The notes beneath the pieces were generated by a model, which was given only the letters and a program-made list of their open reading frames with translations, searched no databases and was not told where the DNA came from. Below are positions 54,593-63,842 of a stretch of DNA of 64,000 nt, piece after piece. Made by a program: the position numbers and the translations under genes. How positions within the stretch are numbered: the first letter of the stretch is position 1; each line of letters starts with the position of its first letter. This DNA is from Chryseobacterium sp. MYb7 (lineage in GTDB: Bacteria > Bacteroidota > Bacteroidia > Flavobacteriales > Weeksellaceae): the NCBI RefSeq assembly GCF_002979455.1, contig NZ_PCOU01000004.1, positions 124,001-188,000 of the forward strand, written 5' to 3'.

Positions 54593-54863
54593 AATATTAA
54601 TTTTTAGTTGTTGTTTTTATATCTACGAGAAAAAGATAAGAATGGATTTACGAATAGAATTTTCAGGATTTTTTTCTTGTATATTGTATTCATAATTAAT
54701 GAGATAGTTTATAATTTTAATAAAACATTTCTAAGGATTTTTTTCAATCCGGAAAAATGTGTAAATTTGCAGTCTCAATACGTTAAATATAAGGTTTGTC
54801 CTTCATTGGATGAGAATATTGAAAGTTTTTTTAATAAAAAGTTTTTGGTATTTAAAAATTCAT
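54593..54863. other. Intergenic region before tuf
   Basis: AT-rich spacer. A TAAATTTG word at 54762-54769 may be a second, more distal promoter for tuf. No gene seen. Confidence 0.4.
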
Positions 54864-54871
54864 TATATTTG
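54844..54871 (+). promoter_or_regulatory. Candidate promoter of tuf
   Basis: TATATTTG (54864-54871) lies 43 bases before the tuf ATG. A TTTG (54844-54847) with only 16 bases of spacing is a possible -33. Confidence 0.5.
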
Positions 54872-54914
54872 CACACCGAAAATTTGAAAAACAATAAATA
54901 AATAATTTTAAATC

Positions 54915-56126
54915 ATGGCAAAGGAAACGTTTAATCGTAACAAACCACACTTGAACATTGGTACTATTGGTCACGTTGACCATGGTAAAACTACTCTTAC
55001 AGCTGCTATTTCTGCTGTATTAGCTAGCAAAGGTCTTGCTGAGAAAAAAGACTTCTCTGCAATTGACTCTGCTCCAGAAGAAAAAGAAAGAGGTATTACT
55101 ATCAATACTGCTCACATCGAATACGAAACTGAAAAAAGACACTATGCTCACGTTGACTGTCCAGGTCACGCCGACTATGTTAAGAACATGGTAACAGGTG
55201 CTGCTCAGATGGATGGAGCTATCGTAGTATGTGCTGCAACTGATGGTCCTATGCCTCAGACTAGAGAACATATCCTACTTTGCCGTCAGGTAAACGTACC
55301 TAGAATCGTTGTTTTCATGAACAAAGTTGACATGGTAGACGATCCAGAATTATTAGAGCTTGTTGAAATGGAATTAAGAGACTTATTGTCTACTTACGAA
55401 TTTGACGGAGACAACTCTCCAGTAATTCAAGGTTCGGCACTAGGAGCTCTTACTGCAGCTACTGCTTCTCCTGCTAACACAGAAGATAAGTGGTTCAAGA
55501 GCGTTGAAGAATTGATGGATGCTGTTGATACTTGGATCGAGCAACCACCAAGAGATACTGAAAAGCCATTCTTGATGCCAATCGAAGACGTATTCTCTAT
55601 TACAGGTAGAGGTACTGTAGCAACTGGTAGAATCGAGGCTGGTGTTATCAACACTGGTGATCCAGTTGATATCGTAGGTATGGGTGACGAAAAATTAACT
55701 TCTACTATTACAGGAGTTGAGATGTTCAGAAAGATCCTAGATAGAGGTGAAGCTGGAGATAACGTAGGTCTATTGTTGAGAGGTATTGAAAAGACTGACA
55801 TCAAGAGAGGTATGGTTATCGCTAAGAAAGATTCAGTTAAGCCACACAAAAAATTCAAAGCTTCTGTTTATATCCTTTCTAAAGAAGAAGGTGGACGTCA
55901 CACTCCATTCCACAACAAGTACCGTCCTCAGTTCTACGTAAGAACTACTGACGTTACAGGTGAGATCTTCTTACCAGAAGGTGTAGAAATGGTAATGCCT
56001 GGTGATAACTTAGAGATCACTGTAGAATTGTTACAACCAATCGCTCTTAACGTAGGTCTTAGATTTGCAATCAGAGAAGGAGGTAGAACAGTTGGTTCAG
56101 GTCAGGTTACTGAAATCATAGACTAA
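54915..56126 (+). CDS. tuf: Elongation factor Tu
   Basis: 403-residue GTPase delivering aminoacyl-tRNA to the ribosome. G1 GHVDHGKTT (19-27), the RGITI switch, G3 DCPGHADY, G4 NKVD, and G5-like GSAL are all present, followed by domains 2 and 3 ([37 protein letters not shown]). First gene of the translation/transcription cluster tuf-trnW-secE-nusG. Confidence 0.98.
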   Translation: MAKETFNRNKPHLNIGTIGHVDHGKTTLTAAISAVLASKGLAEKKDFSAIDSAPEEKERGITINTAHIEYETEKRHYAHVDCPGHADYVKNMVTGAAQMDGAIVVCAATDGPMPQTREHILLCRQVNVPRIVVFMNKVDMVDDPELLELVEMELRDLLSTYEFDGDNSPVIQGSALGALTAATASPANTEDKWFKSVEELMDAVDTWIEQPPRDTEKPFLMPIEDVFSITGRGTVATGRIEAGVINTGDPVDIVGMGDEKLTSTITGVEMFRKILDRGEAGDNVGLLLRGIEKTDIKRGMVIAKKDSVKPHKKFKASVYILSKEEGGRHTPFHNKYRPQFYVRTTDVTGEIFLPEGVEMVMPGDNLEITVELLQPIALNVGLRFAIREGGRTVGSGQVTEIID

Positions 56127-56141
56127 TCATCTTAAAAATAT

Positions 56142-56182
56142 AAAAAAGCTTCCGTAAGGAATTTCTTTACGGAGCTTTTTTT
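56142..56182 (+). terminator. tuf terminator
   Basis: AAAAAAGCTTCCGTAA...TTTACGGAGCTTTTTTT stem (one bulge), between tuf and tRNA-Trp. It likely attenuates rather than fully separates, since the next genes are close. Confidence 0.75.
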
Positions 56183-56186
56183 AACT

Positions 56187-56257
56187 ACGGGCATCGTCCA
56201 ATGGTAGGATACCGGTCTCCAAAACCGTTGATCAGGGTTCGAATCCTTGTGCCCGTG
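56187..56257 (+). tRNA. tRNA-Trp (anticodon CCA)
   Basis: 71 bases; acceptor ACGGGCA/TGCCCGT, anticodon loop CTCCAAA, T-arm GGGTTCGAATCCT. Its usual position just before secE is conserved in Bacteroidota. Confidence 0.95.
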
Positions 56258-56269
56258 CAAATATAAATT

Positions 56270-56476
56270 ATGAGTTCATTTGTCGATTTTTTAAAAGGTT
56301 CTTATAACGAATTCAGACATAAGGTTGAATGGCCAAAATGGGCTGACCTTCAGTCTTCTACAATTGTAGTGACTATTGCGACAGTGATTCTGGCATTATT
56401 TACCTTTGGAGTTGATGAATTGTTTTCAAAAGCAATCAGCAACATAATAGGAATGCTAATCAACTTGTTCAATTAA
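56270..56476 (+). CDS. secE: Preprotein translocase subunit SecE
   Basis: 68 residues. Amphipathic helix FLKGSYNEFRHKVEWPKWADLQSS (key EFRHKVEWPKW), then one membrane segment (TIVVTIATVILALFTFGV); this is the short single-span form of SecE. It clamps SecY in the plasma membrane translocon. Twelve bases after tRNA-Trp and 20 bases before nusG. Confidence 0.95.
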   Translation: MSSFVDFLKGSYNEFRHKVEWPKWADLQSSTIVVTIATVILALFTFGVDELFSKAISNIIGMLINLFN

Positions 56477-56496
56477 TAATTAAGTATTTTCCCATA

Positions 56497-57039
56497 ATGA
56501 GCGAATTGAAATGGTATGTGCTGAAAGCAATCAGCGGACAGGAAAATAAAGTGAAAAACTATATTGAGACAGAAATCAAACGTTTAGGGTTTGAGCAGTA
56601 CGTTACTCAAGTGGTTATTCCTATGGAAAAGGTAATCCAAATTAGAAACGGTAAAAAAGTTCCTAAAGAAAGACCTTACTACCCTGGATACTTGATGATT
56701 GAAGCTGACCTAATGGGAGAGATTCCTCACGTTATCAAGAATATCCCTGGAGTTATTTCTTTCTTAAGTTTAACCAAAGGAGGTGATCCTGTTCCAATGA
56801 GAAAATCAGAGGTTAACAGAATGCTTGGAAGAATGGATGAGCTTTCAGAATTTGCAAGCGATGTTGAAATTCCTTATGTAGTAGGTGAAAACGTTAAAGT
56901 AATTGATGGACCTTTCAACGGATTCAATGGTACAGTTGAGAAAATTCTTGAAGACAAAAAGAAAATTGAAGTTTCTGTATTGATCTTTGGTAGAAAAACT
57001 CCAATGGAACTTAGCTACATGCAAGTAGAAAAAGTATAA
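56497..57039 (+). CDS. nusG: Transcription termination/antitermination factor NusG
   Basis: 180 residues. The NGN domain (KWYVLKAISGQENKVKNYIE, PYYPGYLMIE, GVISFLS) binds RNA polymerase, and the C-terminal KOW domain (GENVKVIDGPFNGFNGTVEKI) contacts ribosome or Rho. A clear terminator follows, which ends this transcript instead of running into rplK. Confidence 0.97.
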   Translation: MSELKWYVLKAISGQENKVKNYIETEIKRLGFEQYVTQVVIPMEKVIQIRNGKKVPKERPYYPGYLMIEADLMGEIPHVIKNIPGVISFLSLTKGGDPVPMRKSEVNRMLGRMDELSEFASDVEIPYVVGENVKVIDGPFNGFNGTVEKILEDKKKIEVSVLIFGRKTPMELSYMQVEKV

Positions 57040-57063
57040 TAGTTACTTATAAAAATATAAAAG

Positions 57064-57088
57064 AGACTGCTGATAAGCAGTCTTTTTT
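57064..57088 (+). terminator. nusG terminator
   Basis: AGACTGCT-GATA-AGCAGTCT followed by T5, 25 bases after the nusG stop. Confidence 0.85.
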
Positions 57089-57112
57089 CATTCACGAAAT
57101 AAGGTAGAATTT

Positions 57113-58243
57113 ATGACATTATTTTCAAAAAAAAATAGCATCTTTTTGTTATATTGTTCCTTTCTAATCGTAATCTTTCTTTATGTAATTTTTAAATTAT
57201 ACGGAAAGGCTACTTTATCTATTCATGAATGGACGTTATCAGACTGGTTGGTAAATTATGAAGATGGAGGTTTTAAACGCCGGGGGATTACCGGAAGTAT
57301 GTATTTTGCCATACAGGATAAATTTAGAATATCTTTACCTATTCAGGTTTATATGACGCAGATCATTTTTTATACTCTTATTTTTTATGCTTATTTCAGG
57401 CTATTATTAAAGAAGAAAATGGATTGGAATATTCTGGTGTTACTATGTTCCCCGCTTTGCTTTATGTATTTTCCCGTTAATTTGTCTTACTCCGGAAAAA
57501 GAGAAATGATTCTTTTTGTACTTGCTGTATTTTTTGCTTTAGGTAAGATGACTGTTCTTAAAGAAAGGATTTTTTTAATCTTATTTTGCCTAAGTCTGTT
57601 TATTCATGAAATGTTCTATTTCTTTCTTCCTTTTTTTATTGCGATACATGTTCTTAAAACTGGAGAAAAGAAATATTCTCTTTGGATGCTTTTTTTCGGT
57701 TTATCCACTATCATAATGGGTGTTCTGTTTTTTTTCGGAACTGAAATCAATAGTGGTAAAAGCTTAGAAATTATTAAAAATAGAGGGGTCGTTTTTAGTG
57801 ACAATAATATTTTTCTTTATAAATTTTCAGATGGGTTTGGGCTCATAAAACAAGAAGTTATTTCTTATCTTTTATTCATTCTGGAACTTGCTCTTGAAGT
57901 TTCTATGTTTTTATATTACGTCTTTATATTTTACAGAAGTAAGTTTAATACATTTGCTAAGTTTGTTGTTGTGAGTCTTATTTGGGTGGCACCTTTGTAT
58001 GTCTTGGGAATAGATTGGTATCGTTGGGATCACATATATTCTATGCTTTTATTAATTATTGTCATTGCTATTCTGCCAGATAAGGAGAGCTTCGGGATTT
58101 CATTCAATCAAAATGCTTTCTTAAAAAGTTTCCTTTTTATTAATATTATATTTTTTATCTTTTTCTTTATTCATATTCAATATGATGGAAGAGGTCTCTC
58201 ACTGCAGAAAGTAAAAGAATATTATTTTTCCAAGTTTTTTTAA
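57113..58243 (+). CDS. Multi-pass membrane protein, paralogue of 44046-45174
   Basis: 376 residues with about ten hydrophobic segments. First loop WTLSDWLVNYEDGGFKRRGI, later GKREMILF, FIHEMFYFFLP, GKSLEIIKNRGVVFS and GIDWYRWDHIYSMLLL. The same positions are conserved in the other paralogue (NYxDGGFKRRG, GKSLxIxKxRGVV, DWxRWxHIxxM). Charged residues next to predicted membrane ends (DW, DWxRW) could form a polytopic enzyme site, but the family is not recognised. Inserted between nusG and rplK. Confidence 0.75.
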   Translation: MTLFSKKNSIFLLYCSFLIVIFLYVIFKLYGKATLSIHEWTLSDWLVNYEDGGFKRRGITGSMYFAIQDKFRISLPIQVYMTQIIFYTLIFYAYFRLLLKKKMDWNILVLLCSPLCFMYFPVNLSYSGKREMILFVLAVFFALGKMTVLKERIFLILFCLSLFIHEMFYFFLPFFIAIHVLKTGEKKYSLWMLFFGLSTIIMGVLFFFGTEINSGKSLEIIKNRGVVFSDNNIFLYKFSDGFGLIKQEVISYLLFILELALEVSMFLYYVFIFYRSKFNTFAKFVVVSLIWVAPLYVLGIDWYRWDHIYSMLLLIIVIAILPDKESFGISFNQNAFLKSFLFINIIFFIFFFIHIQYDGRGLSLQKVKEYYFSKFF

Positions 58244-58293
58244 TGTTTCAATTTTAAAACTCTATTCAAATGGTAGATTTTTTGTTGATACCT

Positions 58294-58446
58294 CTATAAA
58301 GAGTTTTGCTTCAATTCAATTATCACGTTATTGGGATTAAACTTGTTTTTCTGCATCCAGTGCCTTTGAACCGTGATTAATTCACCTGCAGATGGCATGC
58401 TTATTGCAACACTCTGTAAACTAATCCAAATATTTTTATATTTTTT
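58294..58446 (-). pseudogene. C-terminal remnant of an unrecognised gene
   Basis: The minus strand from 58446 to a TAG at 58294 stays open for about 50 codons. It reads like real protein (NIWISLQSVAISMPSAGEL, VQRHWMQKNKFNPNNVIIEL) but has no plausible start. An ATG followed by A7 just upstream (58450) is in another frame. Between membrane and secreted protein genes. Family unknown; may be chance. Confidence 0.35.
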
Positions 58447-58550
58447 TCATACACTGTTTACAGGTGTATAGTAGTCTTATATTTTTTAATTAAAAAATAT
58501 AAAATCTGAATTAGTATTCAAAACACAAGCTTTAAATAAACACAACCCCA

Positions 58551-59171
58551 ATGACAAAAATTATTTCGATGATCATTTTGGTGGGTACATCTATGCTCAC
58601 AAGTGCTCAGGTTGGTATAAACACTACCGCGCCTGAAAAAGAACTTACCGTGAACGGTACAATGAAGACATCAGGAATTGTTTTCAAACAACCCATGGAA
58701 AAACTGAAAGCGGATGAGAATTACACTTTCATTATCAAATCTCCTGCTCCGGAAAACAAAATTACAGCGTACAATGATTCTTTTGTACCCAATTCACCGG
58801 CACCCATTAATCTTATTCAGTTCAAAATTACCTGTGACCCTTCAGATAAGGATTGGGTCAATCAATTTGACACCTTGATCAATTCTAACAAGTTTTTGGT
58901 GGTGATCTCTTCTTTTGGATTTACGCAGCCTACAAGAACTTTTTCTGCAGACTGGCTTACTCCAATGCCTCAGATTTTTGCTTATTCATCAGGAGGAACA
59001 TGGAAGCTTAAAGCCGATTACCAGGGATTCGCACCTGATAACTCTTTTCCTACTGGTGTCTGGACACTAAACTTATTGGTGTTTGATAGATCATATGCCA
59101 AAGATTTTAGTCCTACTCAGAACCTTAATGCTTCAACTACAGGCGCAGCAGCGGCTCCGTTAATTCAATAA
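58551..59171 (+). CDS. Secreted VGINT-motif protein, paralogue 1
   Basis: 206 residues. Signal peptide (MTKIISMIILVGTSMLTSAQ), then VGINTTAPEKELTVNGTM, a motif that in flavobacterial surface proteins opens the mature chain. Later WKLKADYQGF and WTLNLLVFDRSYAKDF match the two following genes. One of three tandem diverged copies. Function unknown; a surface or matrix role is likely from the signal peptide. Confidence 0.75.
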   Translation: MTKIISMIILVGTSMLTSAQVGINTTAPEKELTVNGTMKTSGIVFKQPMEKLKADENYTFIIKSPAPENKITAYNDSFVPNSPAPINLIQFKITCDPSDKDWVNQFDTLINSNKFLVVISSFGFTQPTRTFSADWLTPMPQIFAYSSGGTWKLKADYQGFAPDNSFPTGVWTLNLLVFDRSYAKDFSPTQNLNASTTGAAAAPLIQ

Positions 59172-59179
59172 AATACATT

Positions 59180-59827
59180 ATGAAAAAAATTATTACAATA
59201 CTCTTTACTGCTTTTGCTGCTTTAAGCATAAATGCACAAGTAGGAATTAATACTAAAACACCTAAAGGTACTCTTGATGTAGAAGGAGAGACATTGGTAC
59301 AATCCTATTTAATAGATACCGAAAATACAAAAGCAAGCGGAAACTATCTTCTGCTTACCCGTTCTAAAGATACTTCACCGGTAGGTAAGGTTAAGCTGTT
59401 GGATATATCGCTCCGTAATGTAGCCCCTGTAAATATGTATAATGTTGTATTGACTAATGTGAGACAGGATGAAGTAGTGAATCTCAATACAGGATTAGAG
59501 GTTAATAAATATGTAGTGGCAATTACAGGTGCTGTTTTTACAGGAGCGGTGTCAGCGGCAAATATGACAACAACTCCTAAATCGTTTGGTTCGTATGCAA
59601 CTGAGGTTACGCAGGTAACCAGTGGAGGAAAGAATTACCATGCCATTAACCTGGCTTTTAAAGGAGCCGGAACTGTTTCTTCACAAAACGGAACATGGAC
59701 ACTTACTTTGAATGTCTTTGAAAGATCATTAGTTAAAGACTGGGGAACTTTCAATGGTTCTGTTTCTGCGTCCGCTTCACCAGGCTATTCAGGAGTATCA
59801 ACTAACACGCCTCTTGGGCTTCAATAA
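59180..59827 (+). CDS. Secreted VGINT-motif protein, paralogue 2
   Basis: 215 residues. Signal peptide (MKKIITILFTAFAALSINAQ), VGINTKTPKGTLDVEGET, a central NKYVVAITGAVF strand and WTLTLNVFERSLVKDWG near the end. Eight bases after paralogue 1. No T9SS domain is seen at the short C-terminus. Confidence 0.75.
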   Translation: MKKIITILFTAFAALSINAQVGINTKTPKGTLDVEGETLVQSYLIDTENTKASGNYLLLTRSKDTSPVGKVKLLDISLRNVAPVNMYNVVLTNVRQDEVVNLNTGLEVNKYVVAITGAVFTGAVSAANMTTTPKSFGSYATEVTQVTSGGKNYHAINLAFKGAGTVSSQNGTWTLTLNVFERSLVKDWGTFNGSVSASASPGYSGVSTNTPLGLQ

Positions 59828-59833
59828 ACAAAT

Positions 59834-60502
59834 ATGAAAAGGAAAATTTATATCACAATAATCATGTGCCTTGGGATATTTTTAAATGCCCAGATAGGAA
59901 AAGTAGGGATAAATACAACAAACCCTGCGGAAACACTAGACGTCAACGGAAAGACCTATACGAATTCTTTATATCTGAGAAATCCGGGAGAGCCTACTAT
60001 GACAGGAGGTAGCTTCTTGGCGACTTCACAGAATGGACTGCAGCTATACGATCCGGCTTTAGAAAGCAGTGGATTATTTAATTACATTAAGCTTACCCTT
60101 ACCGGTGTATCTGGTGCAGGAATTGCAGATTATGACACCAAAATTGATGCAAACAATTTTCTGGTTATACTTCACAACTATTCATTCAAACTGAATGACG
60201 GAACTACCAATGTAATGCTTGATTATGGTGACAATGGTGTGAATGATAATAAACAAGGGTCTCCGGAGGTTGTTGCCTTCAAAAATAACGGAACTTGGCA
60301 TATTAAAGCAAGATTTACAGATAGTAGAATTATTGCAACAACTTCTAATCCACCACCAAGAAATTATAATAATTTTACTGTTGATCTTTATCTGATGGCA
60401 TATAGAAGATTGATTGAAAAACAAAATATCAGTGATATCAATGCTAACCTTGGAGGAACAGATGGTTCTACTCAGACGATTAGTAAGCCTTCAGGATTTT
60501 AA
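59834..60502 (+). CDS. Secreted VGINT-motif protein, paralogue 3
   Basis: 222 residues. Signal peptide (MKRKIYITIIMCLGIFLNAQ), then IGKVGINTTNPAETLDVNGK, NNFLVILHNYSFKL, NGTWHIKARF and FTVDLYLMAYRRLIEK. It is the most diverged member of the tandem trio. A hairpin terminator follows. Confidence 0.75.
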   Translation: MKRKIYITIIMCLGIFLNAQIGKVGINTTNPAETLDVNGKTYTNSLYLRNPGEPTMTGGSFLATSQNGLQLYDPALESSGLFNYIKLTLTGVSGAGIADYDTKIDANNFLVILHNYSFKLNDGTTNVMLDYGDNGVNDNKQGSPEVVAFKNNGTWHIKARFTDSRIIATTSNPPPRNYNNFTVDLYLMAYRRLIEKQNISDINANLGGTDGSTQTISKPSGF

Positions 60503-60529
60503 TAAGTTTCTACTTTAATAAATATATTA

Positions 60530-60559
60530 AACGACTATTTACTATAAATAGTCGTTTTT
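60530..60559 (+). terminator. Terminator of the VGINT-protein trio
   Basis: AACGACTATTT-ACTAT-AAATAGTCGTT with T5 after it. Confidence 0.8.
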
Positions 60560-60643
60560 GTTTTCCTGGAGGAGGATTCGGAAAATGAGTTGAAGGTTCC
60601 TTAAATTTTTTTTCTTAAACTTTTTAAAAATCAGCAATTTCCG

Positions 60644-60674
60644 TTTGCTATTTCAAAAATATTTTATACTTTTG
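60644..60674 (+). promoter_or_regulatory. Promoter of the rplKAJL group
   Basis: TTTG (60644-60647), 19-base spacer, TACTTTTG (60667-60674), 97 bases before rplK. The leader between (60675-60771) could carry an L1 binding site, but no structure was established. Confidence 0.6.
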
Positions 60675-60771
60675 CAGTCCAAAAAGTAGGTTTATTGTTA
60701 TGTGAGTGCATAACCTACTGAATAATAAATGCTTCCAAACTCATTAATTATTCAAATTTAAAAAACAAACA

Positions 60772-61215
60772 ATGGCTAAGAAAGTCTTTAAAATGGTAAA
60801 GCTTCAGGTGAAAGGTGGCGCAGCTAACCCTTCTCCACCAGTAGGTCCAGCATTGGGTTCTGCAGGTGTGAACATCATGGAGTTTTGTAAGCAATTTAAC
60901 GGAAGAACCCAAGATAAGCCAGGGCAAGTTTTACCTGTAGTAATTACAGTATATGAAGACAAATCTTTTGAATTCATTATTAAAACTCCACCTGCAGCAA
61001 TTCAGTTAATGGATGCAGCTAAGATCAAGGGAGGTTCTGGTGAACCAAACAGAAACAAAGTAGGTTCTGTAACTTGGGAACAAGTAAAGAAAATCGCTGA
61101 AGATAAAATGGCGGATCTTAACTGTTTCACAATGGACTCTGCTCTTTCTATGGTTGCAGGTACTGCTAGATCTATGGGATTAAGAGTAACAGGAACTAAA
61201 CCAACTAACGCTTAA
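60772..61215 (+). CDS. rplK: 50S ribosomal protein uL11
   Basis: 147 residues; [29 protein letters not shown] (key [16 protein letters not shown]) and [22 protein letters not shown] are characteristic. Part of the GTPase-associated centre. Confidence 0.97.
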   Translation: MAKKVFKMVKLQVKGGAANPSPPVGPALGSAGVNIMEFCKQFNGRTQDKPGQVLPVVITVYEDKSFEFIIKTPPAAIQLMDAAKIKGGSGEPNRNKVGSVTWEQVKKIAEDKMADLNCFTMDSALSMVAGTARSMGLRVTGTKPTNA

Positions 61216-61226
61216 AACTTAAAGAA

Positions 61227-61919
61227 ATGGCAAAACTAACTAAAAAGCAAAAGGAAGCTTTAAGCAAAGTAGAAAAAGGAAGAATCTATAACCTTGAAGA
61301 AGGTTCAGCTCTTGTAAAAGAAGTGAACACTACAAAGTTTGATGCTTCAGTAGATATCGCTGTAAGATTAGGTGTAGACCCTAGAAAAGCAAACCAAATG
61401 GTAAGAGGTGTTGTATCTCTTCCTCACGGTACTGGTAAAGATGTTAAAGTATTAGCTCTTGTAACTCCAGATAAAGAAGCAGAAGCTAAAGCTGCTGGTG
61501 CTGATTATGTAGGTCTTGACGAATATTTACAAAAAATCAAAGAAGGTTGGACAGACGTTGACGTTATCGTTACTATGCCAGCTGTAATGGGTAAATTAGG
61601 TCCATTAGGTAGAGTATTAGGTCCAAGAGGTTTAATGCCAAACCCTAAATCAGGAACTGTAACAATGGAAATTGGTAAAGCAGTAACTGAAGTTAAAGCA
61701 GGTAAAATTGATTTCAAAGTAGATAAGTATGGTATTATCCATGCTGGTATTGGTAAAGTATCTTTCGATGCTGCTAAGATCAAAGAAAATGCTCAGGAGC
61801 TTATCCAGACATTGATCAAAATGAAACCAACTGCTGCTAAAGGAACTTATGTGAAGAGCATCTATTTGTCTTCTACAATGAGCCCAGGTATTGCAATTGA
61901 TACTAAATCTGTTAACTAA
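61227..61919 (+). CDS. rplA: 50S ribosomal protein uL1
   Basis: 230 residues; [39 protein letters not shown] and [19 protein letters not shown] are the uL1 core motifs. Builds the L1 stalk and, in other bacteria, represses its own operon. Eleven bases after rplK. Confidence 0.97.
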   Translation: MAKLTKKQKEALSKVEKGRIYNLEEGSALVKEVNTTKFDASVDIAVRLGVDPRKANQMVRGVVSLPHGTGKDVKVLALVTPDKEAEAKAAGADYVGLDEYLQKIKEGWTDVDVIVTMPAVMGKLGPLGRVLGPRGLMPNPKSGTVTMEIGKAVTEVKAGKIDFKVDKYGIIHAGIGKVSFDAAKIKENAQELIQTLIKMKPTAAKGTYVKSIYLSSTMSPGIAIDTKSVN

Positions 61920-61936
61920 TATTTAATCCTAAGACA

Positions 61937-62521
61937 ATGACAAAAGACCAAAAAGTTGTAGCAATACAAGAGATCAAAGACTTGCTTCAGGATGCAAAAG
62001 TAGTATACGTAGCAGATCTAGATGGTTTGAACGCTGCTAAATCTTCAGATTTCAGAAGACAGGCTTTCAAACAAAATATCAAAGTGAAAGTGGTGAAAAA
62101 TACACTTTTGCAAAAAGCAATGGAGCAAATCGAAGGAGTAGACTACTCTGAGATGTTTGAAACCTTCAAAGGAAACTCTGCTTTAATGATTGCTGAGACA
62201 GCTAACGCTCCTGCAAAATTAATCAAAGACTTTAGAAAGAAAGAAGAGAAGCCGGCTTTGAAGTCTGCTTTTGTACAAGAAACTTTCTATGTTGGTGACA
62301 ACAACCTTGATACTTTAGTAAATATCAAGTCTAGAGAAGAAATGATCGGTGAAATCATCGGATTACTTCAGTCTCCAATTCAAAGAGTTGTTTCTGCTCT
62401 TCAAAACAAATCTGAAACTGTAGAAGCTCAAGCTGAAGAAGCTGCTCCTGCGGTAGAAGAAACTCCTGCTGCTGAAGCTCCAGCTGCAGAAAGCACTGAC
62501 GAAACGCCAGCTGCTGAATAA
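61937..62521 (+). CDS. rplJ: 50S ribosomal protein uL10
   Basis: 194 residues; KVVYVADLDGLNAAKSSDFRRQ and KVVKNTLLQKAMEQ are typical of the stalk base that binds bL12 dimers. It has an extra ~30-residue Ala/Glu/Pro-rich C-terminal tail (EEAAPAVEETPAAEAPAA). Confidence 0.96.
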   Translation: MTKDQKVVAIQEIKDLLQDAKVVYVADLDGLNAAKSSDFRRQAFKQNIKVKVVKNTLLQKAMEQIEGVDYSEMFETFKGNSALMIAETANAPAKLIKDFRKKEEKPALKSAFVQETFYVGDNNLDTLVNIKSREEMIGEIIGLLQSPIQRVVSALQNKSETVEAQAEEAAPAVEETPAAEAPAAESTDETPAAE

Positions 62522-62567
62522 TTACACTCAAAAAATTAAATAAATAATCAACAAAAACATTACAACA

Positions 62568-62936
62568 ATGTCAGATTTAAAAAATTTAGCTGAAACGCTA
62601 GTAAACCTAACTGTAAAAGACGTAAACGAATTAGCTGCTATCCTTAAGGATGAGTACGGAATTGAGCCAGCTGCTGCTGCTGTAGTTGTTGCTGCAGGTG
62701 GAGCAGGTGAAGCTGCTGAAGAAAAGACTGAATTCGATGTAATTCTTAAGTCTGCAGGTGCTTCTAAATTAGCTATCGTTAAATTAGTAAAAGATTTAAC
62801 TGGTGCTGGTCTTAAAGAAGCTAAAGATATCGTAGACGGAGCTCCTGCTGCAATTAAGCAAGGTGTTTCTAAAGACGAAGCTGAAGCTCTTAAGAAGCAA
62901 TTAGAAGAAGCTGGTGCTGAAGTAGAATTGAAATAA
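62568..62936 (+). CDS. rplL: 50S ribosomal protein bL12
   Basis: 122 residues; N-terminal dimer helix ([20 protein letters not shown]), Ala/Gly hinge, C-terminal factor-binding domain ([34 protein letters not shown]). It ends in a strong terminator and is not followed by rpoB within the window. Confidence 0.97.
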   Translation: MSDLKNLAETLVNLTVKDVNELAAILKDEYGIEPAAAAVVVAAGGAGEAAEEKTEFDVILKSAGASKLAIVKLVKDLTGAGLKEAKDIVDGAPAAIKQGVSKDEAEALKKQLEEAGAEVELK

Positions 62937-62959
62937 TTTCAATTTTATTATAAATATAG

Positions 62960-62989
62960 AAGCCCGGGCATTTGCCCGGGCTTTTTTTT
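62960..62989 (+). terminator. rplL terminator
   Basis: AAGCCCGGGCA-TT-TGCCCGGGCTT and T8, the strongest hairpin in the region. Confidence 0.9.
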
Positions 62990-63158
62990 GTATGTAAGTC
63001 TTTGTAAATGTGTGTATTATTTAGTAATTGTATTTCAATATTATTGATTTACAGTTTGTATAATTTTATTATCATTGATTATTTGACAAAAATTAACATA
63101 ATATTTTATTAGTTTTCCCATGTTTTATTATTTTGTGTAAATTTTTATTAACAAAGTG

Positions 63159-63187
63159 TTGTTTTGGTTAAAAAAATATTATATTTG
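63159..63187 (+). promoter_or_regulatory. Promoter of the 63210 gene
   Basis: TTG (63159-63161), 18-base spacer, TATATTTG (63180-63187). It predicts a very short leader consistent with the TTG start at 63210. Confidence 0.5.
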
Positions 63188-63209
63188 TATCGAAAAAAAC
63201 ACAACATAA

Positions 63210-63713
63210 TTGGATAGAAATTACTTTCTTTCCTACGGCCACAAGATTACACTTATATTACTTTTGGCAGCTGTAGGGAAACTAAACGCTAAGTTTATAT
63301 CTGTAACGATGACGAAACCTGAGTTGTCCTATTGTACAGATATTAATAATCATCTGCAAAGATGCTTAGCTGATGTTTCTACTCATTTGTATGCTAAAGC
63401 TGGGAACAATGACTTGGTTGCTGTAAATAAAGAACCTGCTGGTCAAAATGAGACCCATTTATTCTTTTATAACGACTCTCAGTATAAAAACCCGTTCTTT
63501 CACCAAAATGACACTCAGATATCCTTCCCTGGAAATATAAAATATGTTGCGATAAGGAATGAAAAGAACTATTTATTTCTGAGCTGTAAAGAAAATACTT
63601 TCCTGGTATTTGAAGAGGTTAGAAATTTCTATACCAATTCCATTAAACTGGTTGATGGTTTTAAGTTTATAATCAAAATTCCTGATAAACTCAGCCATTC
63701 ATTTATTTCATAA
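63210..63713 (+). CDS. Exported protein of unknown family, TTG start
   Basis: 167 residues from TTG 63210, the first codon after an in-frame TAA. No ATG occurs before codon ~33. The N-terminus forms a signal-peptide-like stretch (HKITLILLLAAVGKLNA). Mature part unremarkable (YKNPFFHQNDTQISFPGNIKYVAIRNEK, in part). Promoter spacing supports the TTG start. Not recognised. Confidence 0.55.
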   Translation: MDRNYFLSYGHKITLILLLAAVGKLNAKFISVTMTKPELSYCTDINNHLQRCLADVSTHLYAKAGNNDLVAVNKEPAGQNETHLFFYNDSQYKNPFFHQNDTQISFPGNIKYVAIRNEKNYLFLSCKENTFLVFEEVRNFYTNSIKLVDGFKFIIKIPDKLSHSFIS

Positions 63714-63842
63714 TCATATCTCAAAACTTTAACGATTTCTTACAGTACAATCTGTTATTTCATTTATTATTTAAATGAGAATGCCTGAGAATTGCCCTTT
63801 AAAAAAAACACATATACATAAAAACAGCAAACATCAACAGAA

